Positions 37,298 to 46,817 of a stretch of 64,000 bases of DNA are shown piece by piece. The notes below the pieces were generated by a model. That model was given only the letters and a program-made list of their open reading frames with translations, searched no databases and was not told the origin of the DNA. How positions within the stretch are numbered: position 1 is the first letter of the stretch; each line of letters starts with the position of its first letter. This stretch comes from Chloroflexi bacterium TSY. GTDB taxonomy: Bacteria; Chloroflexota; Anaerolineae; Caldilineales; Caldilineaceae. Made by a program: the position numbers and the translations under genes. The DNA is taken from the NCBI GenBank assembly GCA_019217005.1, contig JAHBNG010000059.1, forward strand, positions 1-64,000, written 5' to 3'.

Positions 37298-40186
37298 ATG
37301 AAAACATCCCTCAATCTCAATTTTCTGATCGGCCTCTTATTTGCGTTTTTCATATTTCTTGTTCTCTTCGATCATCCTGGGCATACCCAAGGAACAAGGC
37401 AAATGTCGGTTCAGTTGACAAACATTCAGGTGGATAAAGTCGGTTCAGAACCCTTCGATTTTACAGAATTGGGTGGCCATTCTTACTTTGGTATTTCCAG
37501 CGAATTGGGTGGACTTTGGAAGAGCGATGGAACGCTTGCAGGTACCCAAATCGTCAAAGCAAATATTCACATACGTCCTGGAACGCTGATCAAAATAAAT
37601 GATGCGCTCTACTTTGCGGCCAACGATGGGATTCATGGATATGAATTGTGGAAAAGCGATGGCACTCCCGCTGGGACGATTCTCCTCAAAGACATCATGG
37701 CTGGGCCCTTTGGTTCAGAACCAACCCATCTCGTCCACCTGAACGGTTCATTCTATTTTAGAGCAGATGATGGGATTCATGGATATGAATTGTGGAAAAG
37801 CGATGGCACTCCTGCTGGAACGATTCTCCTCAAAGACATTTACTCAGGAGCTTTTGGTTCACATATAGCTAAGATGACTGTGAAAAACGATTCCCTCTTT
37901 TTCATAGCCTTTGACGGTACACACGGTGAGGAACTGTGGAGAAGCGATGGCACGACGGAAGGGACGATTTTACTTAGGGATATCTTTCCAGGGCGACGCA
38001 GCGGCCTTAGATATTGGAGTCGATTCAGTCATGGCAGTGGTCTATTGTACTTCACTGCAGACGATGGCACCCACGGTCGACAGATATGGCAAAGCGACGG
38101 AACTCCTGAGGGAACCATTCTGGTCGATGCGCTTCTCGATGATACCGAAGCATATCCAACGGCATTTGCTACGTTCGATGGCGTTTTATATTTGGGTCTG
38201 GATGGAAAATTATGGAAAACCGATGGTAGCACAGAAGGTACTGTTGAGATTGATTTCGCAGGTTCCCATCCCAACCGCATCACGTTTGTTGACGATATCT
38301 TCTACTTCACAGTCTCCACAATAGATAACGGTACGCTCAGAAGTAGATTGTGGAAAAGCGATGGAACCACAGAGGGGACGAGCTTGGTCAGAGACGATAT
38401 TGATATAAGGTCCAACCAAAGCGAAACTCTCACCACGTTCGACGGTTCCCTCTATTTTGTTGGTCAAAGCGGAGATGACGATGTGGCATTATGGAAAAGT
38501 GATGGCACTGCCCAAGGAACGACGCTCATCAGAGAATTTAAAAAAAGCCTGGGCGAGGCATATCCTACCACACCACTTACTGGAATTCGTGATCTGCTTT
38601 ACTTTGCGACCAAAGATGCCACACATGGATTGGAACTGTGGAAAAGTGACGGAACATCCCAGGGAACCAAGTTGGTCCGAGATATCGATCCCAATTTAGT
38701 GGGTCCAAATTTTGATGACCCAGTTGCCTTCAAAAATTATCTTCTCTTTTTTATGAGCATCCCAACAAGGCGCCAAGTTGAATTGTGGAGAAGTGATGGG
38801 ACTGTTGATGGCACATTTGCGCTAAACAGTGATCTGAAAAAGAATAGGTACGGTTCCATCTCGTCTCGATTGAGTCCTGCTCAATTGAACGAGACTCTCT
38901 TTTGGCAGGGAAACGATGATATACACGGTCAGGAATTGTGGAGGAGCGATGGGACGGCAACCGGAACCTCTCTCGTCAAGGACATCAATCCAGGGGCAGA
39001 GGGTTCTTTTCCAGCGGAATTGATCGTGTTCAACAATACCCTTTATTTCACGGCAAGCGATGGCATACATGGACATGAATTATGGAGAAGCGATGGGACT
39101 GCCCAAGGAACACTCCTCGTCAAGGATATTGCCCCTGGAATCGACAATTCTTTCATAGGTGAATTGATCGTGTTCAACGATACCCTTTATTTCAGGGCAA
39201 ACGATGGCATACATGGATTTGAATTATGGAGAAGCGATGGAACTGCCCAAGGAACACTCCTCGTCAAGGATATTGCCCCTGGAATCGACAATTCTTTCAT
39301 AGATGAATTGATTTTGTTCAACAATACCCTTTATTTCAAGGCAAGCGATGGCGTACATGGATATGAATTATGGAGGAGCGATGGGACTGCCCAAGGAACA
39401 CTCCTCGTCAAGGATATTGCCCCTGGGATCAACGGTTCTTCCATAGGTGAATTGATCGTGCTCAACAATACCCTTTATTTCAGCGCAAACGATAGGACAC
39501 ATGGTGCGGAACTGTGGAGAAGTGATGGGACTGCCCAAGGAACGCTCCTCGTCAAGGATATTGCCCTTGGAAGCAGCAGCTCTCTTCCCCAAAAATTCAT
39601 AAGACTCAACAATGTTCTCTACTTTAAGGCAGATGATAGGGTACATGGTATAGAACTGTGGAGAAGTGATGGGACTGCCCAGGGGACACTTCTCGTCAAG
39701 GATATTACCCCCAGTATCTATGGCCCTCCCATTGATCTCTTCGTCACACTCAACAATTCTCTCTACTTTCGGGTAGATGATGGGGTACATGGTATGGAAC
39801 TGTGGGGGAGTGATGGAACTGCCCAAGGGACGCGCTTGCTTAGAGATATTGCAGAGGGAACGGCCAGCGCTTATCCGGGGCCTCTGACTGTGCTAAACAA
39901 TCTTCTTTATTTTGACGCAAATGACGGGCCACATGGGCGTGAACTCTGGCGCACGGATGGAAGCGTCGAAGGTACCCAGACAGTTTTCGATCTCTATCCC
40001 GGACTGCCCAGTGCTTCTCCGTCGAACCTAATCGCAATCAATAAAATACTCTACTTCACGGCGGATGATGGGGTATATGGGAAGCAGCTGTGGGCCTTGA
40101 ATTCTGGAGTGCCTACATCGTTGCCAATCACAGAAGAGCCTGGACAGCTTTTTCGAACCTTTTTACCGCTCTTTGACCATAAGTAA
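37298..40186 (+). CDS. Secreted ELWxSDGT-repeat protein
   Basis: The protein has 962 residues. An N-terminal signal peptide (MKTSLNLNFLIGLLFAFFIF, cleavage probably after HTQG) is followed by 18 recognisable repeats of about 48 residues plus a degenerate last one (KQLWALNSG). Each holds LYFxAxDGxHGxELWxSDGTxxGTxLVKDI. Five or six central units (about residues 570-830) are almost identical in DNA, which implies recent duplication or gene conversion. Such repeats are predicted to form extracellular beta-propeller or solenoid blades; the function is unknown. No C-terminal anchor is seen. The next gene starts 8 bases past the stop, so it may share a transcript with the membrane protein. Confidence 0.88.
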   Translation: MKTSLNLNFLIGLLFAFFIFLVLFDHPGHTQGTRQMSVQLTNIQVDKVGSEPFDFTELGGHSYFGISSELGGLWKSDGTLAGTQIVKANIHIRPGTLIKINDALYFAANDGIHGYELWKSDGTPAGTILLKDIMAGPFGSEPTHLVHLNGSFYFRADDGIHGYELWKSDGTPAGTILLKDIYSGAFGSHIAKMTVKNDSLFFIAFDGTHGEELWRSDGTTEGTILLRDIFPGRRSGLRYWSRFSHGSGLLYFTADDGTHGRQIWQSDGTPEGTILVDALLDDTEAYPTAFATFDGVLYLGLDGKLWKTDGSTEGTVEIDFAGSHPNRITFVDDIFYFTVSTIDNGTLRSRLWKSDGTTEGTSLVRDDIDIRSNQSETLTTFDGSLYFVGQSGDDDVALWKSDGTAQGTTLIREFKKSLGEAYPTTPLTGIRDLLYFATKDATHGLELWKSDGTSQGTKLVRDIDPNLVGPNFDDPVAFKNYLLFFMSIPTRRQVELWRSDGTVDGTFALNSDLKKNRYGSISSRLSPAQLNETLFWQGNDDIHGQELWRSDGTATGTSLVKDINPGAEGSFPAELIVFNNTLYFTASDGIHGHELWRSDGTAQGTLLVKDIAPGIDNSFIGELIVFNDTLYFRANDGIHGFELWRSDGTAQGTLLVKDIAPGIDNSFIDELILFNNTLYFKASDGVHGYELWRSDGTAQGTLLVKDIAPGINGSSIGELIVLNNTLYFSANDRTHGAELWRSDGTAQGTLLVKDIALGSSSSLPQKFIRLNNVLYFKADDRVHGIELWRSDGTAQGTLLVKDITPSIYGPPIDLFVTLNNSLYFRVDDGVHGMELWGSDGTAQGTRLLRDIAEGTASAYPGPLTVLNNLLYFDANDGPHGRELWRTDGSVEGTQTVFDLYPGLPSASPSNLIAINKILYFTADDGVYGKQLWALNSGVPTSLPITEEPGQLFRTFLPLFDHK

Positions 40187-40194
40187 ACGATTCC

Positions 40195-41820
40195 ATGCGT
40201 TTGCCAACGACGATCGGTACTGTGGAAGTCAAGAAGTATGTCAGTGTATCGGCGATCTGTCTTCTTGTTCTGCTCTGGCGCTTCTACCAGATTCGTACAT
40301 TGACACTACCGGCTTGGGTCGATTCGGTCCACCACACCTTGTTGGTACGGATTTTGCTCGAACAGGGGAAAATACCAGATACATGGGCACCGTATCTCCC
40401 CCAAACGCCCTTCTACTACCACTTTGGCTTTCATGCCAGCACAGTGGTCTTTGCGAAATTGACTGGACTAACCGGATTGGACCTGGGACGTGCGGTGTTG
40501 CTGGTCGGCCAGCTTTGGCAGGTACTTTTGGTGCTCAGCATCTATCTTCTCGGGCGTTCCCTTTGGCAACAGGAAGAGAAAGCACTAACCGCCATGTTGC
40601 TGGTAACATTCGTTTCGCAGATGCCAGCCTACTATGTCACTTGGGGGCGTTATACTTTGTTGGCCGGATTGACTTTGATGGTTCTCAGTATGGCCGCTGC
40701 ACTGACAGGTCGTAGATTTGCGCTGGCAGTTCTGACAGCAGCAACGGCCATTACCCATCACTACGCATTCTTTCTGCTTGTGCCTTTTCTGACAATGGTC
40801 TGGTTGTTGGTTCCGATCAAGCGTTGGTCGATTGGGATCGGAGGGGCTCTCGGTTGTATCATAGCAAGTCCCTGGTTGTGGCGTGTCTGGACACATGGAT
40901 GGCGTCATGTTGGTCTTCGGGTCGGCGAGGCAAGCTTCAGCGCGGGGAACATGAATCTCTGGGCATTGCTGGGACCAGAACGCAACTATCTTTTTCTGTT
41001 GATTGCAGGTGTTGGCTTGGGCATCGTCATCAAAGAGCTATTCAGCTCAGATGATAGCGCGAATTTGATGCCATCAACGCAGAAGAAGTCAGAGAGCACA
41101 AAGACACCTAAAGGCGAAGAAAAAAAGACAGAGAGTGGCACGAACTTTGCGCGCCAATTGTCTAGGGAACGAGCCAACATGGCTCCACTTGTGGGATGGT
41201 CTCTGTTTATTGTTGGTTTGATGGGACCGTGGAAGATTGGCCCATTTCGTCCCGATCACGCAGCGATTGTGCTCTTTGTGCCCGCAGTTCTGATGGCGAC
41301 AGAGGCCATCTGGTCATTGAAGTGGCCACGGGTGATCTGGTACCTTGTCCTGCTCCTGCTCCTTTTAGGTATGTGGGATACCCGCAACATTCTGCGCCCT
41401 GGAACAGTCTTTGCATCGGCAAATGATCTCGTTGCCATACGATGGGTCGATGAGCAGACGTCGCCCACAGATACATTCCTTATCGATGTAGAGCCGTGGT
41501 TTGGAAGATGGCGCGGAATCGATGGCGGTTGGTGGATTACACCGTTAACGGGGCGTCACACTGTTCTGCCGCCTCTCGCTTATGGGTGGAGTGAACCAGA
41601 TGTCTTTCGGCAGATTGTACACGTCGCAGAGCAGATCGATCTACTCTATTGTGTTCACAACTCTGAATATTGTGGCAAATTGAAATCTCTCATGCAGCAA
41701 ACCGATGCCGATTATTACCACACCTACACAACGGTACCACAGCAGTGCTCCTTTATTCAGCCTGTCTATGATGGAATGACCGGAATTTATATCTATAAAC
41801 GAGGGATAGTCCAAAAATAG
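40195..41820 (+). CDS. Polytopic membrane protein, possible GT-C-type glycosyltransferase
   Basis: The protein has 541 residues with roughly 10-11 transmembrane segments and a charged cytosolic loop at about 290-325 (KKSESTKTPKGEEKKTESGT). An acidic/His region follows TM1 (WVDSVHHTLLVRILLEQGKI), which resembles the first extracellular loop of lipid-linked GT-C enzymes. No confident family match; transferase activity is an inference from topology. The C-terminal 120 residues are soluble (ASANDLVAIRWVDEQTSP, as in GT-C ectodomains). It lies between a secreted repeat protein and a phosphatase-superfamily gene. Confidence 0.65.
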   Translation: MRLPTTIGTVEVKKYVSVSAICLLVLLWRFYQIRTLTLPAWVDSVHHTLLVRILLEQGKIPDTWAPYLPQTPFYYHFGFHASTVVFAKLTGLTGLDLGRAVLLVGQLWQVLLVLSIYLLGRSLWQQEEKALTAMLLVTFVSQMPAYYVTWGRYTLLAGLTLMVLSMAAALTGRRFALAVLTAATAITHHYAFFLLVPFLTMVWLLVPIKRWSIGIGGALGCIIASPWLWRVWTHGWRHVGLRVGEASFSAGNMNLWALLGPERNYLFLLIAGVGLGIVIKELFSSDDSANLMPSTQKKSESTKTPKGEEKKTESGTNFARQLSRERANMAPLVGWSLFIVGLMGPWKIGPFRPDHAAIVLFVPAVLMATEAIWSLKWPRVIWYLVLLLLLLGMWDTRNILRPGTVFASANDLVAIRWVDEQTSPTDTFLIDVEPWFGRWRGIDGGWWITPLTGRHTVLPPLAYGWSEPDVFRQIVHVAEQIDLLYCVHNSEYCGKLKSLMQQTDADYYHTYTTVPQQCSFIQPVYDGMTGIYIYKRGIVQK

Positions 41821-41855
41821 CGTCCCATAAACTACAAGAATAAACCAACATATCC

Positions 41856-42656
41856 ATGCAAAACCAATCCGCTTCTCTGGTCATCCTACTGATGATCGAC
41901 GGTCTGCGTCCAGATGCGTTGCTTCTGGCCAACACACCAAATCTCGACCACTTCCGTCAACGTGCATCGTGGACGCTCAACGCATCGTCCGTCATGCCGT
42001 CCATCACGTTGCCTTGCCATACATCGATTTTCCACAGTGTTCCGCCCAGCCGGCATGGCATTGTAACAAACAATTGGCAACCAATGGCACGTCCACTGCC
42101 TGGGTTCATTGATTTGGCCCATGCAGCAGGTCGCCGCTGTGCCATGATTTACAATTGGGAACCGCTTCGGGATGTCAGCAGGCCAGGCAATCTCCACTAC
42201 TCCTGGTTTGTCAACAAATCGTATGAAACAGACGGGGATGATGAAGTGGCAACTGAAGCACTTCGCTGTTTACAGAACGAGACACCCGACTTCATGTTTA
42301 TTTATCAAGGAACCGTCGATGTTTGGGGACACAATCACGGCTGGATGAGTGATGAGTATATTGCACAGATCGGCGTTGTCGATACATTTGTCGGTCGCAT
42401 CTTGGCGACATTGCCCGAAACGGCCACGGTTCTGATTCAAGCAGATCATGGCGGTCATGAACGCACCCACGGCACGGATATGCCCGAGGATATGACCATT
42501 CCGTGGATGATCGCAGGACCAGAGATCCGCCAAGATTATGAGATTCAGCATCCGGTGAGTTTGCTGGATACGGCACCGACGTTGGCCCGATTGTTGAGCA
42601 TAAATCCAGATCAAAACTGGGAGGGCCGGTGCATTGATGAGGTCTTTCTTGCATGA
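41856..42656 (+). CDS. Alkaline phosphatase superfamily (type I phosphodiesterase/phosphonoacetate hydrolase-like)
   Basis: The protein has 266 residues. Metal and nucleophile sites of the nucleotide pyrophosphatase / phosphonoacetate hydrolase branch are visible: D15 in LMIDGLRPD, Thr nucleophile T51 in MPSITLPCH, D and H in FIYQGTVDVWGHNHG, and ADHGGHERTHG for the second metal. It is shorter than most members (400 or more), so it is a minimal core. The substrate is unknown. A PhnZ-like oxygenase lies 225 bp downstream, separated by repeat C. Together they could act on phosphonates, but that is only an inference. Confidence 0.85.
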   Translation: MQNQSASLVILLMIDGLRPDALLLANTPNLDHFRQRASWTLNASSVMPSITLPCHTSIFHSVPPSRHGIVTNNWQPMARPLPGFIDLAHAAGRRCAMIYNWEPLRDVSRPGNLHYSWFVNKSYETDGDDEVATEALRCLQNETPDFMFIYQGTVDVWGHNHGWMSDEYIAQIGVVDTFVGRILATLPETATVLIQADHGGHERTHGTDMPEDMTIPWMIAGPEIRQDYEIQHPVSLLDTAPTLARLLSINPDQNWEGRCIDEVFLA

Positions 42657-42665
42657 CATCCTCAA

Positions 42666-42801
42666 CTATAGATGTTCAGATAATGTTTTTCCACGCGAAA
42701 CAGTAGCTTGTCAGCATTTCAGCCGGTCAGCTAGTCAGCTCTCTGGCTGACCGGCTGAAATGCTGACAACGACAAGAAAATCTTTTCCTGAAAGGCTATA
42801 G
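42666..42801. repeat. Repeat C, copy 2 (intact)
   Basis: A 136-bp element with CTATAG at each end and an inner palindrome CAGCATTTCAGCCGGTCAGC / GCTGACCGGCTGAAATGCTG. It matches the interrupted copy at 23894-25539 almost throughout. It sits between the phosphatase-superfamily gene and the HD oxygenase gene and probably holds no promoter of its own. Confidence 0.8.
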
Positions 42802-42880
42802 TGACCTACGGTTTCGCTTGCGAATGACAGCAAAGAGTGACTGAATCGCCATTACTAAGCACGAAAACGAGAGAATATGT

Positions 42881-43447
42881 ATGTCAAATACTCCACAACA
42901 AATCGTTAACGAAATCTTTGCAATCTTAGAGGGTCCAGCCGGACAACAGCATTATGGGGAGGGTGTTACGCAACTTGCCCATGCGCTCCAATGCGCCAAG
43001 TTTGCCTCAGATGTAACCGACGAAGAAGAAACCATCATCGCGGCGCTCCTCCATGACATCGGTCACCTGTGTGCACCTGAGGCAGAGCAGATGGCAGAAG
43101 ACATTGGGATTGTAGACCATGAGGGGATTGGAGCAGAGTATCTGCTCTCACATGGTTTTTCGCCCAAAGTTGCGGCATTAGTGAAAGCGCATGTAGAAGC
43201 AAAGCGTTATTTAGTTGCAACAAATCCAACGTACGCCGCACGTCTTTCCCCGGCTAGCACGGCAACGTTGCAACATCAAGGGGGTCCAATGAGCGCTGAA
43301 GAAGTGAAAATATTCGAGCAAGATCCGCTACGCGAAGAAAAATTGCGGATGCGATCATGGGATGAAATGGGGAAGGAGGTCGGGTTGGAGGTGCCAGCTC
43401 TTTCCGATTATCGTCCAATGGTGTTGCGACACTTAGAAGGTGAATAG
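42881..43447 (+). CDS. PhnZ-like HD-domain (mixed-valent diiron) oxygenase
   Basis: The protein has 188 residues. The iron-ligand set matches PhnZ at the same numbers as I recall them: H34, H58-D59, H62, H80, H104 and D161, with K108 and the KRYLVATNPTYAARLS and LQHQGGPMSAEE segments. PhnZ cleaves 2-amino-1-hydroxyethylphosphonate to glycine and phosphate. Residue E27 of the lid is kept, but the lid tyrosine appears at 25 rather than 24 (QHYGEGV). So the protein is in the phosphonate-linked HD family, but substrate may differ. No PhnY-like hydroxylase is in the window. Confidence 0.85.
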   Translation: MSNTPQQIVNEIFAILEGPAGQQHYGEGVTQLAHALQCAKFASDVTDEEETIIAALLHDIGHLCAPEAEQMAEDIGIVDHEGIGAEYLLSHGFSPKVAALVKAHVEAKRYLVATNPTYAARLSPASTATLQHQGGPMSAEEVKIFEQDPLREEKLRMRSWDEMGKEVGLEVPALSDYRPMVLRHLEGE

Positions 43448-43563
43448 TGGATGGCGCTTCCTATCCACCTTCAACAATTCGCCACCCCTCTCCCCAAATG
43501 ACAGCCAATCCGTAAATTTGGCAGATCCACAAAAGTGTTTAATAATTAAATGCCTTCGCTTTG

Positions 43564-43718
43564 GGGGTGGTTCATTTTAGCTGGATAGATAGGTTTACAC
43601 TTTTAGAAACAGAAAGAACGTTTATATTCTCTGATTTCGCCGGTTCTCAGAGAGAAAACGGTCTCATATAGATTTTTGTCTATATATCAAAAGTGTAAAC
43701 CTAATTTTGAACCACCCC
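43564..43718. mobile_element. MITE B, copy 2
   Basis: A 155-bp copy in the reverse orientation relative to copies 1 and 3, with ends GGGGTGGTTC / GAACCACCCC and a perfect 8-bp duplication TCGCTTTG (43556-43563 and 43719-43726). It lies in non-coding DNA, 117 bp past the HD oxygenase gene. Confidence 0.93.
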
Positions 43719-44025
43719 TCGCTTTGTCCTATATATCCCGAGAGGACTTCCTCGGGGCAGCTGTGTCCAAAGGAACCATAGGACCATCAGCTCTTGACCT
43801 CGATCTTACCAAGGCACTTGTTCCCCGATATATTCAGCCGTCTGCAGGTCGAAGCATAGGTTGTTAATAGACGTTACAAATTCAAATGTTTGTACATGCC
43901 TAAAATTATATATTCGTGGGTTGTATTTGGTCTGGGCACCGATCTTGAACGCCTGTATTGGACATCTGTCCATACGTCATACTTAGGCTATGCGGACATA
44001 AACTTCGAAAAAGGAGAGATACTCT
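43719..44025 (+). promoter_or_regulatory. Leader region of the ABC transporter operon
   Basis: No gene is seen in these 307 bases after MITE B. The strong ribosome site AAAGGAGAG precedes the binding-protein ATG. A short decayed-looking frame (SREDFLGAAVSKGTIGPSAL) at 43735-43866 is probably chance. The promoter is presumed to lie here but cannot be placed. Confidence 0.35.
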
Positions 44026-45561
44026 ATGTTGAGAAAGTTTCCATTCCTCACGCTGTTGTTGGTGACGAGCCTTCTATTTGCTGCTTGCGCCCCTGCTAGT
44101 CCTGCCACGCAGAGTGGAGGGGATGACGCCGCAATGGCTGATACACGCGGTCACCTGAATGTAGTTGATGATTATTCCTTCGGAACGGCCACAACCCTCG
44201 ATCCCCATGATCCCAATCGATTCTACCAATATACGGTGATGGGTTTTGAATCTCTCGTCACAAAAGATGTGGATGGCAACCATGTACCTTCTCTTGCTGA
44301 ATCTTGGGAACCCAATGAAGATGCCTCCGCCTGGACGATTCAACTACGTGAAGGCGTACTGTTCCATGATGGAACCGAGATGAAAGCAGCCGATGTGGCT
44401 TATTCTCTCATGCGTCTGACCGATCCAGAGGTTAATTCGCCGCTGCTTGCATCTTATGAGATTGTACAGAGCGTTGATATCGTGAATGACTATGAAGTTG
44501 TTGTTAACTTAGACCCAGCAAACGTTGACTTCCCAGAATTGTTGACTGCCTACCAGTCAGCCATTATGCGCGAAAACGGTGCTGAAACTGTGGCAGAAGA
44601 TGGGATTGGGACCGGTCCATTCAAACTGTCTAGCCTGGATATTGCAGGCGTCACTGAACTTGTCGCCCACGATGGGTACTGGAATGGCCCTCCAGCCTCG
44701 GCCACGTCCAGTATCATTGCAGTTTCCGATGGAGAAGCTCGCGTCCAGGCCATGCTGTCTGGTCAAATTGAATTCTTGGACGTTAGCGCAGAGCAGGTCA
44801 CACTGTATAACAACAATGACGATTTTACGATTCAAACCTTCCCGACTGGTGCTTGGCAAGCAATGGTCATGCGTACCGATACACCTCCATTTGACGATCC
44901 ACGCGTCCGCAAAGCAATCCGCGTGGCAGCGGATCGGGAAGAGATTATAGCTCAGGCTCTCGATGGGAATGGTATAGTCGCTTGTGACAGCCCCGTCTGG
45001 ACTGGTGATATCTACCGCGCAGATATTGATTGCCCTCAGGATATTGAGCTGGCCAAAGAACTACTCGCAGAAGCTGGTTATCCAGATGGAATTGACATTG
45101 ACATCTACACCAGCCCACTACATTCTGCATGGGCACCGATGTTAGAAACCTATCAAGCCCAGGCTGCGGAAGCGGGCATTCGACTAAATATTATTCAAGC
45201 ACCTTCCGATGGTTACTGGTCTGATACATGGATGACTGAATCCTTCTCTACGACAGCTTGGGGCGAACGTTCGGCGGCTCAAATCCTGCCAGAGGCATAT
45301 CGGAGTGGCGTTTCATGGAATGAAACCTACTACAATAACCCCGACTTTGATGCGCTGCTCGACGCCGCCGCGGCTGAGGTGGACACGGAAGCCCGTATTG
45401 AGATCTATCATCAGCTTCAGGATATTCTGTGGGAAGATGGTGGCTCCTTAGTTCCTTACCACATAAGTAGGAACCGCATACTCAAGTCTTGCCTGGAAGG
45501 TTTACCATCTATTGGTACCTTCTTCATCGATTACTCGACGATCGACGCAAGCGGCTGTTAG
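44026..45561 (+). CDS. ABC transporter substrate-binding lipoprotein, family 5
   Basis: The protein has 511 residues. The signal ends in the lipobox LFAAC, so it is a membrane-anchored lipoprotein. Family SBP_bac_5 (oligopeptide/dipeptide/nickel type) is shown by the opening ATTLDPHDPNRFYQYTVMGFESLV, LAESWEPNEDASAWTIQLREGV-like segment and FHDGTEMKAADVAYSLMRLT. It delivers an oligopeptide or similar ligand to the permease genes that follow. A hairpin terminator lies between it and them, which would keep the binding protein in excess. AAAGGAGAG seven bases before the ATG supports the start. Confidence 0.92.
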   Translation: MLRKFPFLTLLLVTSLLFAACAPASPATQSGGDDAAMADTRGHLNVVDDYSFGTATTLDPHDPNRFYQYTVMGFESLVTKDVDGNHVPSLAESWEPNEDASAWTIQLREGVLFHDGTEMKAADVAYSLMRLTDPEVNSPLLASYEIVQSVDIVNDYEVVVNLDPANVDFPELLTAYQSAIMRENGAETVAEDGIGTGPFKLSSLDIAGVTELVAHDGYWNGPPASATSSIIAVSDGEARVQAMLSGQIEFLDVSAEQVTLYNNNDDFTIQTFPTGAWQAMVMRTDTPPFDDPRVRKAIRVAADREEIIAQALDGNGIVACDSPVWTGDIYRADIDCPQDIELAKELLAEAGYPDGIDIDIYTSPLHSAWAPMLETYQAQAAEAGIRLNIIQAPSDGYWSDTWMTESFSTTAWGERSAAQILPEAYRSGVSWNETYYNNPDFDALLDAAAAEVDTEARIEIYHQLQDILWEDGGSLVPYHISRNRILKSCLEGLPSIGTFFIDYSTIDASGC

Positions 45562-45672
45562 CTTACTTCCCGCGAGGTTATGGTTATACAATACGCTTCC
45601 GAACGCTAAAGGATGACGAATATTTCGCAAGTTGCATAGTAATATTGCACAGTAAACCATAACGCTCATTGC

Positions 45673-45712
45673 AACGCTAGATCGATTCCATTTCGGAATT
45701 GGCTCTAGCGTT
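45673..45712 (+). terminator. Intra-operon hairpin after the binding-protein gene
   Basis: Stem AACGCTAGA / TCTAGCGTT with inner pairing ATTCC / GGAAT, followed by TGTCTTATTT. It lies 112 bases past the binding-protein stop and 149 bases before the permease start. A partial terminator or mRNA stabiliser at this place is common in such operons. Confidence 0.65.
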
Positions 45713-45860
45713 GTCTTATTTGATGCTCATAGCACATACGAGAGTGAGTACGGTATATTTATACTGCAGTTGTGATGAAACAAGGTTTTTCTTACAGCTC
45801 GACCAGATAAAGCAAAATCATGTTTTCATACAAGGCTCAGTTTAGGATCAGGATCGAACT

Positions 45861-46811
45861 ATGACCCGTTTAATTTTACAACGATTCGGTTTTGCGCTTC
45901 TCACGATGGTTTTGGTTAGCTTGATTGCCTTTGTCGGAACGGAAGCATTACCGGGAGATAGCTGTACAGCCTATCTAGGGCGCGATGCAACGCCAGAAGG
46001 CTTGAGAATCTGTCGCGAAAATCGGGGTGAGCTTCGTCCCTGGTATGTAAAATATGCTGAATGGGCGGGGAATATCTTAAAAGGAGATTTGGGAACTTCG
46101 ATGAATGGAGATCGTGGGATTAATGAGATTGTTGGTCCCCGGTTGCGCAATACAGCCATGTTGGCGTTCTTTGCTTCTATCATTGGCATTCCCATTGCTG
46201 TACTTCTGGGTGTCATCACAGGATTGTTCCGAGATCGGTTTCCCGATGTCGCCATTTCCTCAACAGCAATCGTGGCGATGACGCTACCCGAATTTGTCAC
46301 AGCAACAATCCTCATTTACATTTTCAGCATTCGATTAGAGTGGTTCAATGCCATTGCCGTCTTGCGTACGAACGCAAGCTTTGGCGATCTTATGTCGACC
46401 ATTGCGCTCCCCGTCATTACGTTGGTTCTAGTGATGACAGCTCATATTTTGCGCATGGTTCGCACTAGCGTGATAGACGTGATGGCTGGTGATTTTGTGC
46501 AGATGGCCCGGCTCAAGGGTGTTCCTTACTGGCAGATTGTCTTCAAACATGCATTGCCCAATGCCCTGCTGCCGTCCATTCCTGTGATTGCCCTGACAAT
46601 TGCCTGGCTGCTGGGTGGTCTCGTCATTATTGAAAGGGTATTCAACTATCCAGGGTTGGGCAACGAAATGCTTAATGCAATTGCCCTGCGTGATATTCCC
46701 GTCGTGTTGGCGATTGCCATGTTACTGGCTGGAGTCTATGTAATTGTAAATTTGATTTCCGATCTGCTAACGCTCTTCTTGAACCCTAAATTGCGGACAA
46801 TGCGTACGTAA
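45861..46811 (+). CDS. ABC transporter permease, DppB/OppB type
   Basis: The protein has 316 residues and six predicted helices. The DppB-type opening MTRLILQRFGFALLTMVLVS and the EAA loop (MARLKGVPYWQIVFKHALPNALLPSI) that contacts the ATPase are clear. An extracytosolic loop of about 60 residues follows TM1 (CTAYLGRDATPEGLRICREN). AGGATCG precedes the ATG. Its partner DppC-type gene was adjacent, but an IS now lies between them; the stop is only 6 bp before the IS. Confidence 0.93.
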   Translation: MTRLILQRFGFALLTMVLVSLIAFVGTEALPGDSCTAYLGRDATPEGLRICRENRGELRPWYVKYAEWAGNILKGDLGTSMNGDRGINEIVGPRLRNTAMLAFFASIIGIPIAVLLGVITGLFRDRFPDVAISSTAIVAMTLPEFVTATILIYIFSIRLEWFNAIAVLRTNASFGDLMSTIALPVITLVLVMTAHILRMVRTSVIDVMAGDFVQMARLKGVPYWQIVFKHALPNALLPSIPVIALTIAWLLGGLVIIERVFNYPGLGNEMLNAIALRDIPVVLAIAMLLAGVYVIVNLISDLLTLFLNPKLRTMRT

Positions 46812-46817
46812 GTAAAA

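Noticed and set aside
43676..43866. 63-residue ORF starting inside MITE B
   Set aside because: Begins in the MITE, has no ribosome site and no family match; probably chance.
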